Positions 22,553 through 33,914 of a stretch of 64,000 nt of DNA are shown in pieces. Under the pieces are notes generated by a model. The model was not told the origin of the DNA, did not search any database, and was given only the letters and a program-made list of their open reading frames with translations. Source of the stretch: Dama dama (taxonomy: Eukaryota > Chordata > Mammalia > Artiodactyla > Cervidae); assembly GCF_033118175.1 (NCBI RefSeq), contig NC_083691.1:17333001-17397000 (forward strand), given 5' to 3'. Positions within the stretch are counted from its first letter, which is position 1; each line of letters opens with the position of its first letter. Made by a program: the position numbers and the translations under genes.

Positions 22553-22683
22553 TATTCCCTGGAGAAGTAAATGTCAGCCCATTCCAGTATTCTTGCCTGG
22601 AGAATCCCATGGGCAGAGGAGCCTGCCTGGCTATAGTCCATGGGGTCACAAGTGTCAGACATGATTTAGCAACTAAACCAGTC
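22553..22683 (+). mobile_element. Bov-A SINE fragment
   Basis: Headless Bov-A body, from ccctggagaagtaaatgtca to catgatttagcaactaaacc. Both flanks carry tttatttatt (before 22554 and at 22693-22704), a plausible target-site duplication of about 10 bases. Confidence 0.85.
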
Positions 22684-22704
22684 AACACCAAATTTATTTA
22701 TTAT

Positions 22705-23400
22705 TATTTAAATGTTATACTATTTGATACTTAAGGCATGCAGTGCATGTTACTCAGTTTTTAATTTTAAGAAAGAGAAGATGTGAGTCACTCAAACAGG
22801 TGAGCAGGGAATAGACTGGCCCCAGGTACTTCTGTCCCTGCCTCTTCCTCTTTGTTCCCTCATCATCAGAGATGCCACTCACTCTCATAGTTTCAGCCTT
22901 CTCTGCTGTGGATGGAAAGGTCGTGACCCTACCTTGGGCTCTGGGTAAAGAGAGGGCCCCCCAAGATAGGCTCAGGAGACAGGAGCTGGGAGCCAGAGCA
23001 AGACCTTCCATTTCAAGTCTGCTCCCTGCCAGGCTGCTGCTGTCTGCCTCCAAGACCTGAAAACACTGGAGCCTTGCAGACTTCCTCTTCTTCTCAGATC
23101 CCACAGCCTGAATCCCACCCCCCTCAGCCACCCACCTATGCCCCACTTCTCCTTATGGCGTGGCTCCCTGAGTGATCCTGATCTTCCTCCTACAGGCTGT
23201 CCCCCATGCTTTCCCCCTGTCCTGCCCGCCACATCCCCCACATTCCTTTCCCCACGCCCACATTCCTTTCACTTCCTATTGTTCTGACAAGGAAAGCCCT
23301 CAGGATGTAAGGCTTTGAGGGCCCAGCCTCCATGTTTCCCACCTCCATCCCCATCTGCAGCCTCAAGACCTCCAGGCTGCCTGGGAAGCAAGGACTTGAC
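22705..23400. other. Unique GC-richer DNA
   Basis: Opposing frames of up to 130 codons (22754-23146 minus) have no domain. The 23050-23330 part is C-rich on the plus strand. No gene was recognised. Confidence 0.45.
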
Positions 23401-23765
23401 CTGTTGCCCACTACCTGCAATGCCCTTCTCTGCCCCTTGACTGAGGTGATCACCGCTGACACTCCTGAGACATGGGGAGCATCTCTCCAGGCTCTCTGTC
23501 TAGGTGAACGACTGTGATCAAGGTCACACTGTCACAGTGCCTTGGTGGGGCAGGGGTGGGGTGTCCTTCTGCTTTATTTCTGGCTCAGTTTCACACATAT
23601 GGTATTGCTATTTGATTCACATCTCTCTGTTTCTCCCTATCATAAGCTTCAAGGGCAGGAACCTCATCTGCTTTTGCTGACCATTGTAGCTACGATTCTT
23701 GGCATGCATTCTAATACATAATAAATGCTCCATACGTACATGTGGAAGGAAAGATGAAAGGTGGT
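23400..23765 (+). mobile_element. L2 LINE 3' end
   Basis: Ordered L2 3'-end signatures: acctgcaatgcccttctctg, cttctgctttatttctggct, cttcaagggcaggaacctca, and the tail acataataaatgctccat. Ancient and well diverged. Confidence 0.7.
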
Positions 23766-24448
23766 CTAAGAAGAGGTGGGAGGTATATTTGCTTTCTATG
23801 TTATGTGTCAGAGTTGCATAGATACGTGCCTTAAAATAACACAGATTCACCATCTCACAGCTTCCTCAGGAGTCTGGCCTGATGTAGCTGGTTCCTTGCT
23901 CAAGGTGACACAGGACTGAAATCAAGGAGCCCCAGGCTTTGTCCTTATGTGGAAGCTAAGGAGGAAATTATTTTCTTGCCTGCTGGCCCAGGGAGCAAAA
24001 CTCCCAGAGGTGGAGTCACATGCCAGCCAGATAATCCCACCTCTAGGTCCTTGAGAGTTTCCCATCTCTGACTTCTTGAAGGGACATTTTAAACCCTGTA
24101 AAGGAATGACCTGGCAAGTTACACCCACCTGGATCATCTCTGTTTTGATGAACTCAGAGTCACTCAATTAGGAATCTAATCCCAGGAGTTTGAGATCTGA
24201 TCATCTTCCCAGGTTCTGCCAGCCATCAAAGGGAGGGCATTGGATGGGTGTGCAAGTGTCCTGGGGTCATCTTGGAACTCTGCTCACTAAAGAAGTCCAC
24301 AAGATTTGACAAGCAAGGGAAAGAGCATCATTGCTCTCCCATATTGGTTAAAATATCAAACTACGAACCCATGTGCCAAGTGGGAGATACTGAACCACCT
24401 TTCCAAATCTTAGTTTCCAAAGAGATAAGAAGGTAGTAACAGCAATGC
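23766..24448. other. Unique DNA, possible old repeat at start
   Basis: About 23810-23930 (aaataacacagattcaccat onward) resembles an ancient dispersed repeat that I cannot name. The rest is unrecognised. Confidence 0.4.
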
Positions 24449-24656
24449 CTAGGGCTTTCCAGGTAGTGCTAGTGATAAAGAATCCACCTGCCAAGGCAAC
24501 AGACATAATAGAGGCAGATTCATTCTCTGGGTCAGGAAGATCCCCCGGAGGAGGGCATGGCAATCCACTCCAGTATTCTTGCCTAGAGAATCCCACGGAC
24601 AGAGGACCATGGAGGGCTACAGTCCATAGCATTGCAAAGAATTAGACAAGACTGAA
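24449..24656 (+). mobile_element. Bov-tA SINE
   Basis: Plus-oriented element: head ttccaggtagtgctagtgat, damaged B box, body ggcatggcaatccactccag, and end aattagacaagactgaagta. It abuts a second tRNA SINE directly. Confidence 0.88.
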
Positions 24657-24800
24657 GTAACTTGGTCCAGTGGTTAAGATGCTGCACTTGCAATGCAAGG
24701 AGCATGGGTTCAATCCCTGGTTAGGGAACTAAGATACCACATTCTATACAGCACTGGCCAAGAAAATACTAAAAAAAAAAAAAAGAAGAAGAAGAATTCC
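24657..24800 (+). mobile_element. CHR-2-type tRNA SINE
   Basis: Follows the Bov-tA with no spacer. It has head tggtccagtggttaagatgc, B box gggttcaatccctgg, signature ggaactaagataccacat, and an A-rich tail that runs into (gaa)n at about 24770-24797. Confidence 0.85.
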
Positions 24801-26149
24801 CATGAAAAATTAAATGGCTTACTGTGCATAAGTCCCTGAGTTGTAGAGAGTTTTCACTTAGAGATAACTGTCACTCCTGGGATTCTCAAGTATGTTGTGC
24901 TTCTGGGAAGAGTGGACACAGTATTTGAAACCCAGATCACTCCCAGAATACCTAGAACATATGATTTCCAAAATTAGAGATGTACCATCCAATAAGCAAT
25001 ATATTTCTGGGGAGAAAAAAAAATCCCCTTGGAAACAAGAAGCTAAGGGACAACATTTTTTTTTTTTTTTTTCTAACAGACAAATCAAATTCAAGCCAGT
25101 AGCAATCTATTTTATTAAGGAGAGTTACTAGCTTCATTAGTAAAACAGTTATAAAGGAGTTTCCCAGCCTTATTTGAGAGAATTACACAATTTTACAAGT
25201 TATAAGCAACATACACTGCAATTGTGATGAAAATAAAAGACTTCGATCTGCCTGCCTATTTCTATTTTGCTTTGTATCAAATTATCTCCTCCTAGAACAA
25301 AGTTAACAGCATGTCCCATTTAAAATGCCCCCAGCATCCCACCACAGTCACTTCTGATGCTTCAAACTCCCATTCTTGCTGATGAGGACTTTCTTTTCCA
25401 TTCAATTTATTTGGACTCTGTTTTCTCCATTACAATGTAAGAACTTCCCACAGAGTCGATGAGATCACTTCCTGCTGACTCAGCGCATCGCTGGTGCTGA
25501 GTCAGGACGCCCAGGACCCTGGCAAAAGCGGTAATTAAGACTGATTGTTGGCGCTAATACAAAGCCTTAGGAAATGCCACAAGAAACCCGGAGACTCTGA
25601 GAGAGAATTTACCTTGCAGCACCGTCTCCTTACACCTCACGATCTCAGGAACACGGTGCCCGCCACCTGTTTCTTTTCTTTTCCATCAGCCTCCCTTCCT
25701 GACGAGGGATCCACATCCCAGAGGAGCGTTCTCACAGTCCAGGGTTAGTCCCTGGTGGTGGTTTGGGCTTATGAAGGGGTAAATGACATGGGGGCAGGAG
25801 CCTTGGTTTAACCACTAGCATCACTACTGAGGCTGACATTTGCCCCTTTACCCTCTTGGGCTTTTGTGCCGACCTTCACATTGGGACTGCTGAGTATGTG
25901 CCCTTCTTTCCTCCCGTTATTGTTGTCCATGTGACCAGATGTTGGATGGGCCTTTCTCTGCATTTGATATCCAGTTAAAATCAGCCTAAACTGACTCTAG
26001 AGTAAGAGCTCAAAGTCCTGACTCCCAGGAGTCCTAGCAGCTGAATTCCTCTGCCCACAGAGCCTAGTGTCAAACTTGCTAACATTAGGCCTTTATCTTC
26101 CAATCCAATCAGCTTTGGCCTTTCAACTTAGGAAGTTCACTAAAGATGA

Positions 26150-26153
<4 letters not shown>
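24801..26153. other. Unique DNA with candidate regulatory island
   Basis: T18 run at 25054-25072. The 25430-25750 part has more CpG than its surroundings (about 13 by eye in 300 bases) and carries two Maf-type sites (separate entry). No coding exon was recognised. Confidence 0.5.
25473..25507. promoter_or_regulatory. Paired Maf-recognition-like (MARE) sites
   Basis: Site 1 is TGCTGACTCAGCG (25473-25485) and site 2 is TGCTGAGTCAGGA (25495-25507). Each differs at one position from the 13-bp palindromic TPA-type MARE, TGCTGA(C/G)TCAGCA. Both keep the full TGA(C/G)TCA AP-1 core. Centres are 22 bases apart, about two helical turns, so both sites would face the same side of the DNA. Such sites bind small Maf heterodimers (NF-E2, NRF2, BACH) or AP-1. 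A homeodomain-type TAATTA occurs nearby (about 25532). Function is inference. Confidence 0.5.

Positions 26154-26187
<34 letters not shown>
26154..26187. repeat. (TG)n microsatellite
   Basis: About 17 uninterrupted TG units followed by a G8 run. Confidence 0.96.
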
Positions 26188-26188
<1 letters not shown>

Positions 26189-26724
26189 GGGGGGGAGTGC
26201 ATAATTTGAACAACTGCATCCTATATGGCAGAGCCTCTGCTGTTTAGGTAACTGTACCCTTTTCCTTGAGCCTTCCTGCAACTGGGCCACCTGGGGAGTG
26301 ATATCAGGGACCCCAGACTTGGGGTTCTTCCAGGACAGCGGAAGCCTGAAGGAGATAGTCTCCTTAGGATGGTTGGATCTAGCAAGTAATTAAGGTCTTT
26401 AGAATCACTTTGATAATTATGAAGTAATTAGTAAATGTCAGGTATGATTAGTATTATTTTAAGCATCTTGGGTCATGAAAACTTTTGCAAGGACAACTTA
26501 GTGGAGTCAGCAGAAAATCCTCTTGATGGTCAGCCTGGAGCAGAAGTAAAGCCTTTACATGAGATGCGCATCTTTTGATGAAGACATCACACTTTGCAGG
26601 TGTGTTCTTTAAACAGGCAGACCCTGCCACCTCCATTACCCAAGTCACCTCTCAAAAGCAACAGTCTCACTGTAGGAGGGTCCAGGGCAGAGAGGAGGGT
26701 TGGGTTAGTGGCAACACAACCACT
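26188..26724. other. Unique DNA
   Basis: No repeat or exon recognised. Confidence 0.5.
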
Positions 26725-28095
26725 TTGAAATAATAAAGCCAATATCAAACTAAATTGCTTCTGTATGGCTAAAGAAAGGATGGGGGAAATTAAAAGGTGA
26801 CCTACAGAATGGGAGAAAATATTTGCAAGTCATTTGTCTGAAAAGAGTTTAATATCCAAAATATATAAGGAACTCACACAACTCCATAGCCAAAAAAAAA
26901 TCTGGTTAAGAAATACGTAGGGCTTTCCTGGAGGTCAGCGGCAGAGAGTCCGCTGGCCAGTGCAGGAGACATGGGTTCCAGCTCTGATCTGGGAAGATGC
27001 CACATACGGTGGAACAACCAAGCCTGTGTCCACAAGGACTGAGCCTGTGTTCTAGAGACTGGGGGCAGCAATAGTTGAAACCAGCGAGCCCTAGAACCCG
27101 CGCTCCACAACAAGAGAAGCCACCACAATGAGAAGCCTGAACACCTCTGGTAGAGAGCAGCCCCCACTCACTGCAACTAGAGAAAAGCCCTTGCAGCAAG
27201 GAAGACCCGGCACAGATAAAAAAATGTACAAATAAAATTTTAAAAATTAGTAAAGAATCTGATTTTTTTCAAATGGACTACAGGTACATGAAAAGGTGCA
27301 TGACATCACTACTCATCAGAGAAATGCAAATAAAACCATAATGAGAGATCACTTCACACCTGCTAGGATGGCTGTCATCAAAAAGAGAAGAGACAATAAA
27401 TGTTGGCAAGGATGCAGAGAAAAGGGAACCTTTGTGCCCTGTTGGTGGGCATGTAAATTGATGCAGCCACAATGGAAAACAGTACGGGAGTTTCCTCAAA
27501 ACATTTAAAATAGAACTATTATGCAATCCAGCAATCCCACTTCTGGGTATATATCCAAAGGAAATGAACTAGCCATCTCAAAGAGATATCTGTACTTCAT
27601 TGTTTACTGCTGCCTTATTCACAATAGCCAGAACACGGAAAAAACTTCAGTATCCATCAACAAATGAATAAAGAAAATATGGTATACATATGCCATAAAA
27701 TATGAGCCGGCCGTAAAAGAGATGTAAACCCTGCCTTTTGCAGCAACATGGATAGACCTTGAAGGTATTATGCTAAGTGAAATAAGTTAGAGAAAATACT
27801 GTATGTTCTCACTTATACATAGAATCTAAAAAAGCCAAACTCACAGAAATGGAGAGTAGAATGATGATTACCAGGGGCTGCTGGGGGATGGAGAGATTTT
27901 GGTCAAAGAGAACAAACTTCTAGTTTATAAGATGAGCAAGTCTGAGTGACTATGATTAACAATAGCGCATTGTATAATGGGAAGCTATTCAGAGGGTAGA
28001 TGGTAAGTGATATAGCTACACACACACATGACAAGTGTGTGAGGGAGTGGATGTTTCAACTGTTTATCGTGATAAACATTTATATATCATTTCTC
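26725..28095 (+). mobile_element. L1MA-type LINE 3' end, split by CHR-1
   Basis: Two collinear parts, 26725-26921 and 27244-28095. The first matches the ORF2 C-terminal region (gggagaaaatatttgcaagt, atccaaaatatataaggaac). The second continues through the ORF2 end (tgagagatcacttcacacct, cttctgggtatatatccaaa, acaacatggatagaccttga) into the 3' UTR (gcaagtctgagtgactatga). Stops are frequent, so it is inactive. A CHR-1 SINE interrupts it. Confidence 0.88.
26922..27243 (+). mobile_element. CHR-1-type tRNA SINE inserted in L1
   Basis: Long artiodactyl tRNA SINE: head gggctttcctggaggtcagc, B-box area catgggttccagctctgat, body accaagcctgtgtccacaag, ccacaacaagagaagccacc, caactagagaaaagccctt, and an A-rich tail. 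The flanks ttaagaaatacgta and ttaaaaattagta are a plausible decayed target-site duplication. Confidence 0.85.
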
Positions 28096-28616
28096 TTTCC
28101 CTGGGGCAGCTTTCATCTGGTGACTGGTCAATTCTGGGCATATGGAGGCCCCGTATCCTTGCCTCCTAGCAGGGCAGCAGAGTCCAGAGTTCCCTGTGGA
28201 ATTAGATGATGTCTTTGCATTGATTTTATTTCAGCTAAACTCTGCCATTTGCTTAATTCTGCTTGCTTTACTCCCCAAAAATGTTGATCCCAAGGATACA
28301 CCTTGGTCAAATTTCTGCCCTGATATGTATATCTTGGAGTCTGCCCTCCCAGGAACCTGAGGCCTGGCAGCTGGTTCCAGGACAAGTCTGAGGAAGCTGG
28401 CTCTCAAGTGGGATTCTGGAACTGGACAAGTTGGCCAACTGGCAATGAACATCCCATCATTGGGTACCAGTGTAGGGAACTCGAAGAGCTCAGGGCATGT
28501 TGAAGAGCATTTGTCCAGAAATTAAAATGTGCACTTATAAACAGGCTGTGAGCCTAAGGGAAATTAGAAATATGTTTAAATAAAATATACAAAAATACTG
28601 TATATCAGAACTTGGG
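28096..28616. other. Unique DNA
   Basis: No family assigned. The stretch at 28290-28370 has a look of old repeat but no name could be given. Confidence 0.4.
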
Positions 28617-28815
28617 GGATCTTTTTATTTTTTTAATTTTCTCTTTTGTTTTTTTTTTTAATCGAAGTATAGTTGATTTATAATGTTTTGGGTATACAGC
28701 AAAGTGATTCACTTATACTGTGTGATATAGTAAGTCTTTATTGTTTGTCTATTTTATATATAGTATCACATATCTGTTAATCCCAACACCTGATTTATCC
28801 CTCCCCTGTACTTTT
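28617..28815 (-). mobile_element. Artiodactyl L1 3' fragment
   Basis: Minus-oriented L1 3' region: aagtatagttgatttataat, cagcaaagtgattcacttat, gtttgtctattttatatata, tgatttatccctccc. The same segment occurs at 35268 and 50993. Confidence 0.75.
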
Positions 28816-28849
28816 TGAGGGATCTTTTTAAACACACATATTACAAAAG

Positions 28850-30060
28850 ATAAAAAAAAAAAAGACAGAAGATTAATGTAGGTTAACGAGCTAAACATTC
28901 ATGTCAACAAGATAGAATAATACCCCATACACAACTGAAAGAAAAGAATAATTTAAATCCAGAAATCTATGAAAGTTTTCAAAAAGTACAAACTAGAGAA
29001 GGTCAAAAAAACAAAAGTTGATTCTTGGAAAAAACTAAAAAGATAGATAAACTTGTGGCAATATTGGTCAAGAAAGAGAAAGGAAAAAGTAGAGGAGAGA
29101 GTATGATTCAAAATGAAAAGGTAGGGGAATAATCATTTTAAGCCAAAACCAAAAATTTAAATGAAATGAGCAAATTCCTAAGAAAACAAATATGACAACC
29201 AGAACTGACTCAATTAAATTGAATCAATTAATAACAAACTTTTTCCTTAAAAAAAATATTTCAGACCCAGATAGTTTCAACAGCAAATTCAGCCAATCTT
29301 TCCCAAAGTCTTCCAAGGACAAAGGACAAAAGGAGATTAAAAAGGCACTCTTCACAAACAACAGCTTAGAAGAAGCTTTATAACCACAACTCAAATAGGT
29401 CTAAAAATAAAGGAAAATTATAGAACAATCTGACATTTAAACATAAATGCAACCATCCTTAAAATCAGCTTAGCATTCCAAATCCAGCTGTATAAATAGG
29501 AATTGATACATTATAACCTAACCGAATTTATATCTGGAATTCAAGATTGTTTTAGCATTAGAAATATCACCAGCATAATTCACTACTTTAACAGATTAAT
29601 GGAGAAACCACATATGATCTTAATGAGTGGATCAAATTAATTTTATAATATTTAACAATCAGTTATGATAAAAAAAAAATTACTGTGAACCCAGGGGAAT
29701 GTGAAAGAACTTCCTTGATCAACATCAGTCCAAACACTACAGAAATCCTAAAACATGCAGTGCAATATTGAAAGCTTTCCTTTGAGACTGTCAGCTGTAT
29801 GGAATTCCTGGTCTCTCTACATTCAGCATGGCACTAGTGCTTGGGCGGGAGGGCATCCACGCTGGAAAAAAATTTTTTCAATGACTTCTCTTTCTACCTT
29901 GCACAAACACAAAGTCCAGGTATATCATAACCTAAACGTAGAAGGCAAAATTATTAGGATTTTAGAAGATAATAGAAAGTGATATATTCATCCCTTGAAG
30001 ATATCTTACAATTTTAAGGTAAAGAAAAAGTTTCTTACTCAAGACTGAAAAAAAAAAAAA
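28850..30060 (+). mobile_element. Ancient L1 ORF2 remnant
   Basis: Highly diverged L1 coding sequence in plus orientation. Recognisable in order are tgattcttggaaaaaactaa, gtggcaatattggtcaagaa, gacccagatagtttcaacag, atctggaattcaagattgtt, tgaaagctttcctttgag, and attaggattttagaagataa. These fit RT and post-RT regions of ORF2. The frames are destroyed (longest 75 codons). Confidence 0.65.
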
Positions 30061-30944
30061 AATCTGTCACTTTAGAGGATTAGATTAGATTTAGAAACTA
30101 GCCCTGCAGCCCTAACATAGCTCCTTCTAGAAGCTTCCTCTGGTTCCTCAGAGTATCATGATGCTCTTTTGGCCCAAGCTCCTAGAAAAACACTTATAAT
30201 GTTGTAATATTGTATTATAGTTTCGACACCTGTCAGTGATGCCAGACTTTTGAGTTCCCTCATGGCAGTAAACCCATCTAATAGATTCTATGCTCAGAAA
30301 CTTAGCAACCTGTCTGGCCCAGAAGATGTACAGTCAGTTTAGGGTGAATTCACAGTAAGGGTGCTCCTGCCTTTATCTTCTCATGATGCAGGACACCAAT
30401 AAGAATCCAAGATAGTCACTCAGCACTTATAATAAAAGGGCTCTTTCAAGCTCCCATCTTGGGGACACTGAAGGTTTAGTATGGTGAAAGCCAGTGCAGA
30501 AATGAACAGAGCTCATTACCTGTTCACCGAGTCTTGAGTTGGAATACTTCTAATGAAAACACAAACAGAGCTGATGAACAAATGTGTTTTCATGTTCAAA
30601 TCCTCGAGTGTTCATGGAAGCAGTTTGGCTGGGCATTCAGTGTGTGCATTCATTCCCCTTTAAACCACTGCAGCTTGGCAAGATTGCTGTGTTTAATTGG
30701 GCAACAGCTGGCAATAATTTTCTGTATGGAGTGAGGGTGACAGATTCACTCTTTACATCGTGTTTCTTGATCTTTGTTTTTGCCCTCTCAGCCTTTGTAA
30801 CGGGCTATGAAGGGGTGGGAGGGAGGTCCAAGAACTGAGAACTGGATATGAATCAGAATCCTGAGATTTGCAAGCTGGATGGTGTTTCTTCAGGAAAGGT
30901 CTGTGTCAGGAAGCATGTAGACTCCTGAGTGCTTAGCCTTGAAG

Positions 30945-31100
30945 TTCAGCAGAGATCATCTAATCCATCTTATCCTTTTTACAGCTAAGGAAAGAGGCAC
31001 AGAGAGGTGAAGTGACCTCTCCTTAAAGATCATCAGCTTGCTTGTAGCTGAGCAGGAATTCTCTCCCTTCACTGCCAGCGTTCTTTCTCAAGCAGTATCT
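30945..31100 (-). mobile_element. MIR/CORE-SINE-type ancient repeat
   Basis: Signatures are agatcatctaatccatctta, ttttacagctaaggaaag, and ggcacagagaggtgaagtg, followed by a decayed end. The exact family among MIR-like repeats is uncertain. Confidence 0.6.
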
Positions 31101-32839
31101 CCACCTCGCCTGTCCTTGGTCAAGCTGTGGAAAATCTGGAAAAAAAAGAAAAAAGAAAAACAGGCAGAGCTGTGAAAAGTGATAGTCAAACTGTGAGGTC
31201 CTTTGGCTCTGTCCTCTAACTTCAGTGACCGCCGCAGAGATCAGAAAACAAAGCAGGAGGCAAAAATCTCTTCTCTTAGAACTAATCCTTACCTCCAACC
31301 CCGAGAACCAATTAGTCAGTGTTGCAAAGCTTTCACACAGCATAATACAAATGCTGTGTTGTGACTGGGTGACTTATTGCATGTGCTGACTGAGTGATCG
31401 ACTGAGTGAATCAACGGGAGCACTCATGGTCCAGAGGCCACTTGTCAATCCACAAGATGCCTGGGAGAAAAAGAAGTTCAAAGTGATTGCAGAATGAGCA
31501 GCAGCATCTCATCACTAGAAGGTACTAAAAATAGAACTCAACTTGCCCCAAAGTCTCCACTCATCCTGGCAGCCAGGACCTGGGGGGCCAGGCAGGTAAC
31601 TTGACCCTGGTTCTCTTAGAACCTGTTCTAAGCTGTGGAAAATCTGGAAAATCTGGAAAAGTAAGAGAACCTGGTTCTCTTACTTAACTTCATCCATTTG
31701 TATCATCTGAAAATTTTTTGTCATTTCACATTATTTATGGAAAACAGCAAGAGAGGCATAGATGTGTAATAAATAGGCAAAGAAAGGCAATAAAAATAGT
31801 TGGTATATCAAAATTTTAGAAAAAACAACTCTCAGCTGGTTTCTGCTGGGAACAGGCCGGTTTCTGCTGGGGACAGACTATGTTCTCACGGCCCCTGAAC
31901 TGCCATTTCTGCCTGGGCCCTGCAGCATTCCTTGGCTCCAGGTGACAAGCAGAGGGACTGGACTTCCCAGCAGCGCTACTCTGCAGACAGGGGATGGTGG
32001 CAGGAGGGGGATGAGACAGGAGACCCCAGTTCTCCGCTGTGTCTCCTCTACAGCTGCCTGTAGGCTGGAGAACAGCACAACGCTGAAGGCTCCGTGCCCG
32101 TGTGTCCAGCTGGTCAGTTCAGGCATCAGGCAATTGTAGATGAACCACAGCAAACATCTCAAGCAGCAGCTGTTCTGAGGAAGGATGACAGCCCCGGGCA
32201 GAAGCAAAAAGGGAACAGCTAGGAAGGCTCGTGAGGCCTGGTTACCAAGGAGGGGTTAGAAGCCATTGCTCCAAACTGGAGATCGGCCTTTGGCTGGAAG
32301 GAAACCGGGGAACAGTACAGCATCCTGGAAGGAATGAGAGACAGGAAAAAAAAAAAAAAGCTTACTCCTTCTTTAATGAGGGGCATGGCATTTATGTCCT
32401 CAGACAAAAGAAACAAATCTAGAATGTATGACAAAATATGTCCAGGAAAGGCTTACTTCTGAGCAATTGGTACTTTCTCGTATGTACAGTGTGAAGCTTC
32501 AACTATACACTTTTTCCTTTTTGCTTTGGTTGTCAGGAAGGCCATATTTTAACTTGCAATCCAACTTCGCTAAATGAAGAGGACCTTACAGCATAATTCT
32601 CACGACTAACTTTCCCTCTGGTTCCATCCCACCATTTTATTTGTCTTTTCGCATTGATCATTAAAAAATCTATCTACCTACTGCTATTTTATTATGTTAG
32701 AGTCTTGTTATCCACATTGTTGGTTTTTGCTTTTTGATCAAAGCAGGGCAGGGCTAGCCGAATTTGAAAATAAGAGAGACACAGTGATGTTAACAAGACT
32801 GGAAAGCAAACGTGGGGCTAGGGAGGGACCAACATATGG

Positions 32840-32990
32840 GAGGCTCAGCACTCCGCTCTGGTCCTGGCTGGGTAACTCACCACACGCTGGTAACTCTGGA
32901 CTGAGGATCTTGCCTCCCATGAATCCAGCTTCCTCAAGTGTAAAACTGGAAGGGCTTATTTAGGTCCTTGGTAAGATCCCTACCAAATAT
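32840..32990 (+). mobile_element. MIR fragment
   Basis: Plus-oriented MIR core: tggctgggtaactcaccaca, then agcttcctcaagtgtaaaac and gcttatttaggtccttggta. Diverged. Confidence 0.5.
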
Positions 32991-33864
32991 AAAAACCAAT
33001 GATTTGAAGTTTGCATGGTTTGTGTGTGCCACCCGGGAAGAGGGTTGGAGTGGAGACCGGAGTTGATGGCCAGAGACAGCTACCCTGCAGTGAAGATGCC
33101 ACAGGAGAAATTAGCTGCCAGAGACCCACTGAAGAGTAAGTAGCAGCTACAAGGACTTTACGATCCAGATGAGCTAAGAGTTGGCTTGGGAACTGGAAAC
33201 TGTTAAGTGCAGAGAGAGAGATGGGAGCTTCCGCTGTATCATGCTCAAAAGATCTGCAGGAGAAGAAGCAGGATTCACCCCAGCAGGACAAAAGGCTAGC
33301 TGATGGCCTGCAGTTCATACCCCCAGGGTCTTGGAGGAGGAGCCACTGCCCTGATGGCTCTGGTATACAGCAATTACCCTCTGATAACCCCCGGGAAGCC
33401 CGGGGCAGTCACTGTGTGTCCTGAAACCCACAACCTGATCCCAGCTTTGGGAGCACAGTTCAGAGATGGTGTCTGGCCTGATGGGAGGGCATAGGATTAC
33501 TTTATGCTTCATCGGGGCAAGCCAAAGTGTGAGCATGCACTGTGGTGATGGGGTGAGGTACCGCGTTCAAGATTTCTTCAAAGCACTGTCAGATCAGTGG
33601 AGCATATTGGTGCCTGTGGGTCTGGGCAGGGTGGGAACAGAGAGAGGGCTCGCATCATATCCCTGACTCTTTCTGGACACATCAGAGATCCACGCTGGTT
33701 CTTAATAGACTGAACCAGGTAATCATGTGGTTAAACCTTATCTCGCTGCCACTTTTCGTCTAAGAAGCCTGGGGTTTCTGCAAATAAGCAGATTAAAGCT
33801 AAATAAAGATCAGAATTTCTAACCTCAGATTCAGTGGATACATCTTCTGGAAACAGTGCCTGGG

Positions 33865-33903
<39 letters not shown>

Positions 33904-33914
33904 TGCATGCGTGC
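33865..33914. repeat. (TG)n microsatellite with GC-interrupted end
   Basis: About 17 TG units, then gcgcgtgcatgcgtgc. Alternating purine-pyrimidine sequence of this type can adopt Z-DNA (known property; not shown here). Confidence 0.95.

Larger units (their letters stand above)
30061..33864. other. Repeat-poor unique DNA
   Basis: Nearly 4 kb with only two MIR-type traces (30945-31100 and 32840-32990). Frames of up to 112 codons have no domain and no convincing splice context. GC-richer patches are near 31850-32200 and 33000-33650. Confidence 0.5.

Noticed and set aside
22754..23146. 130-codon minus-strand frame, briefly considered as an exon
   Set aside because: Overlaps other frames in GC-richer DNA, no domain, no splice pattern that stands out.
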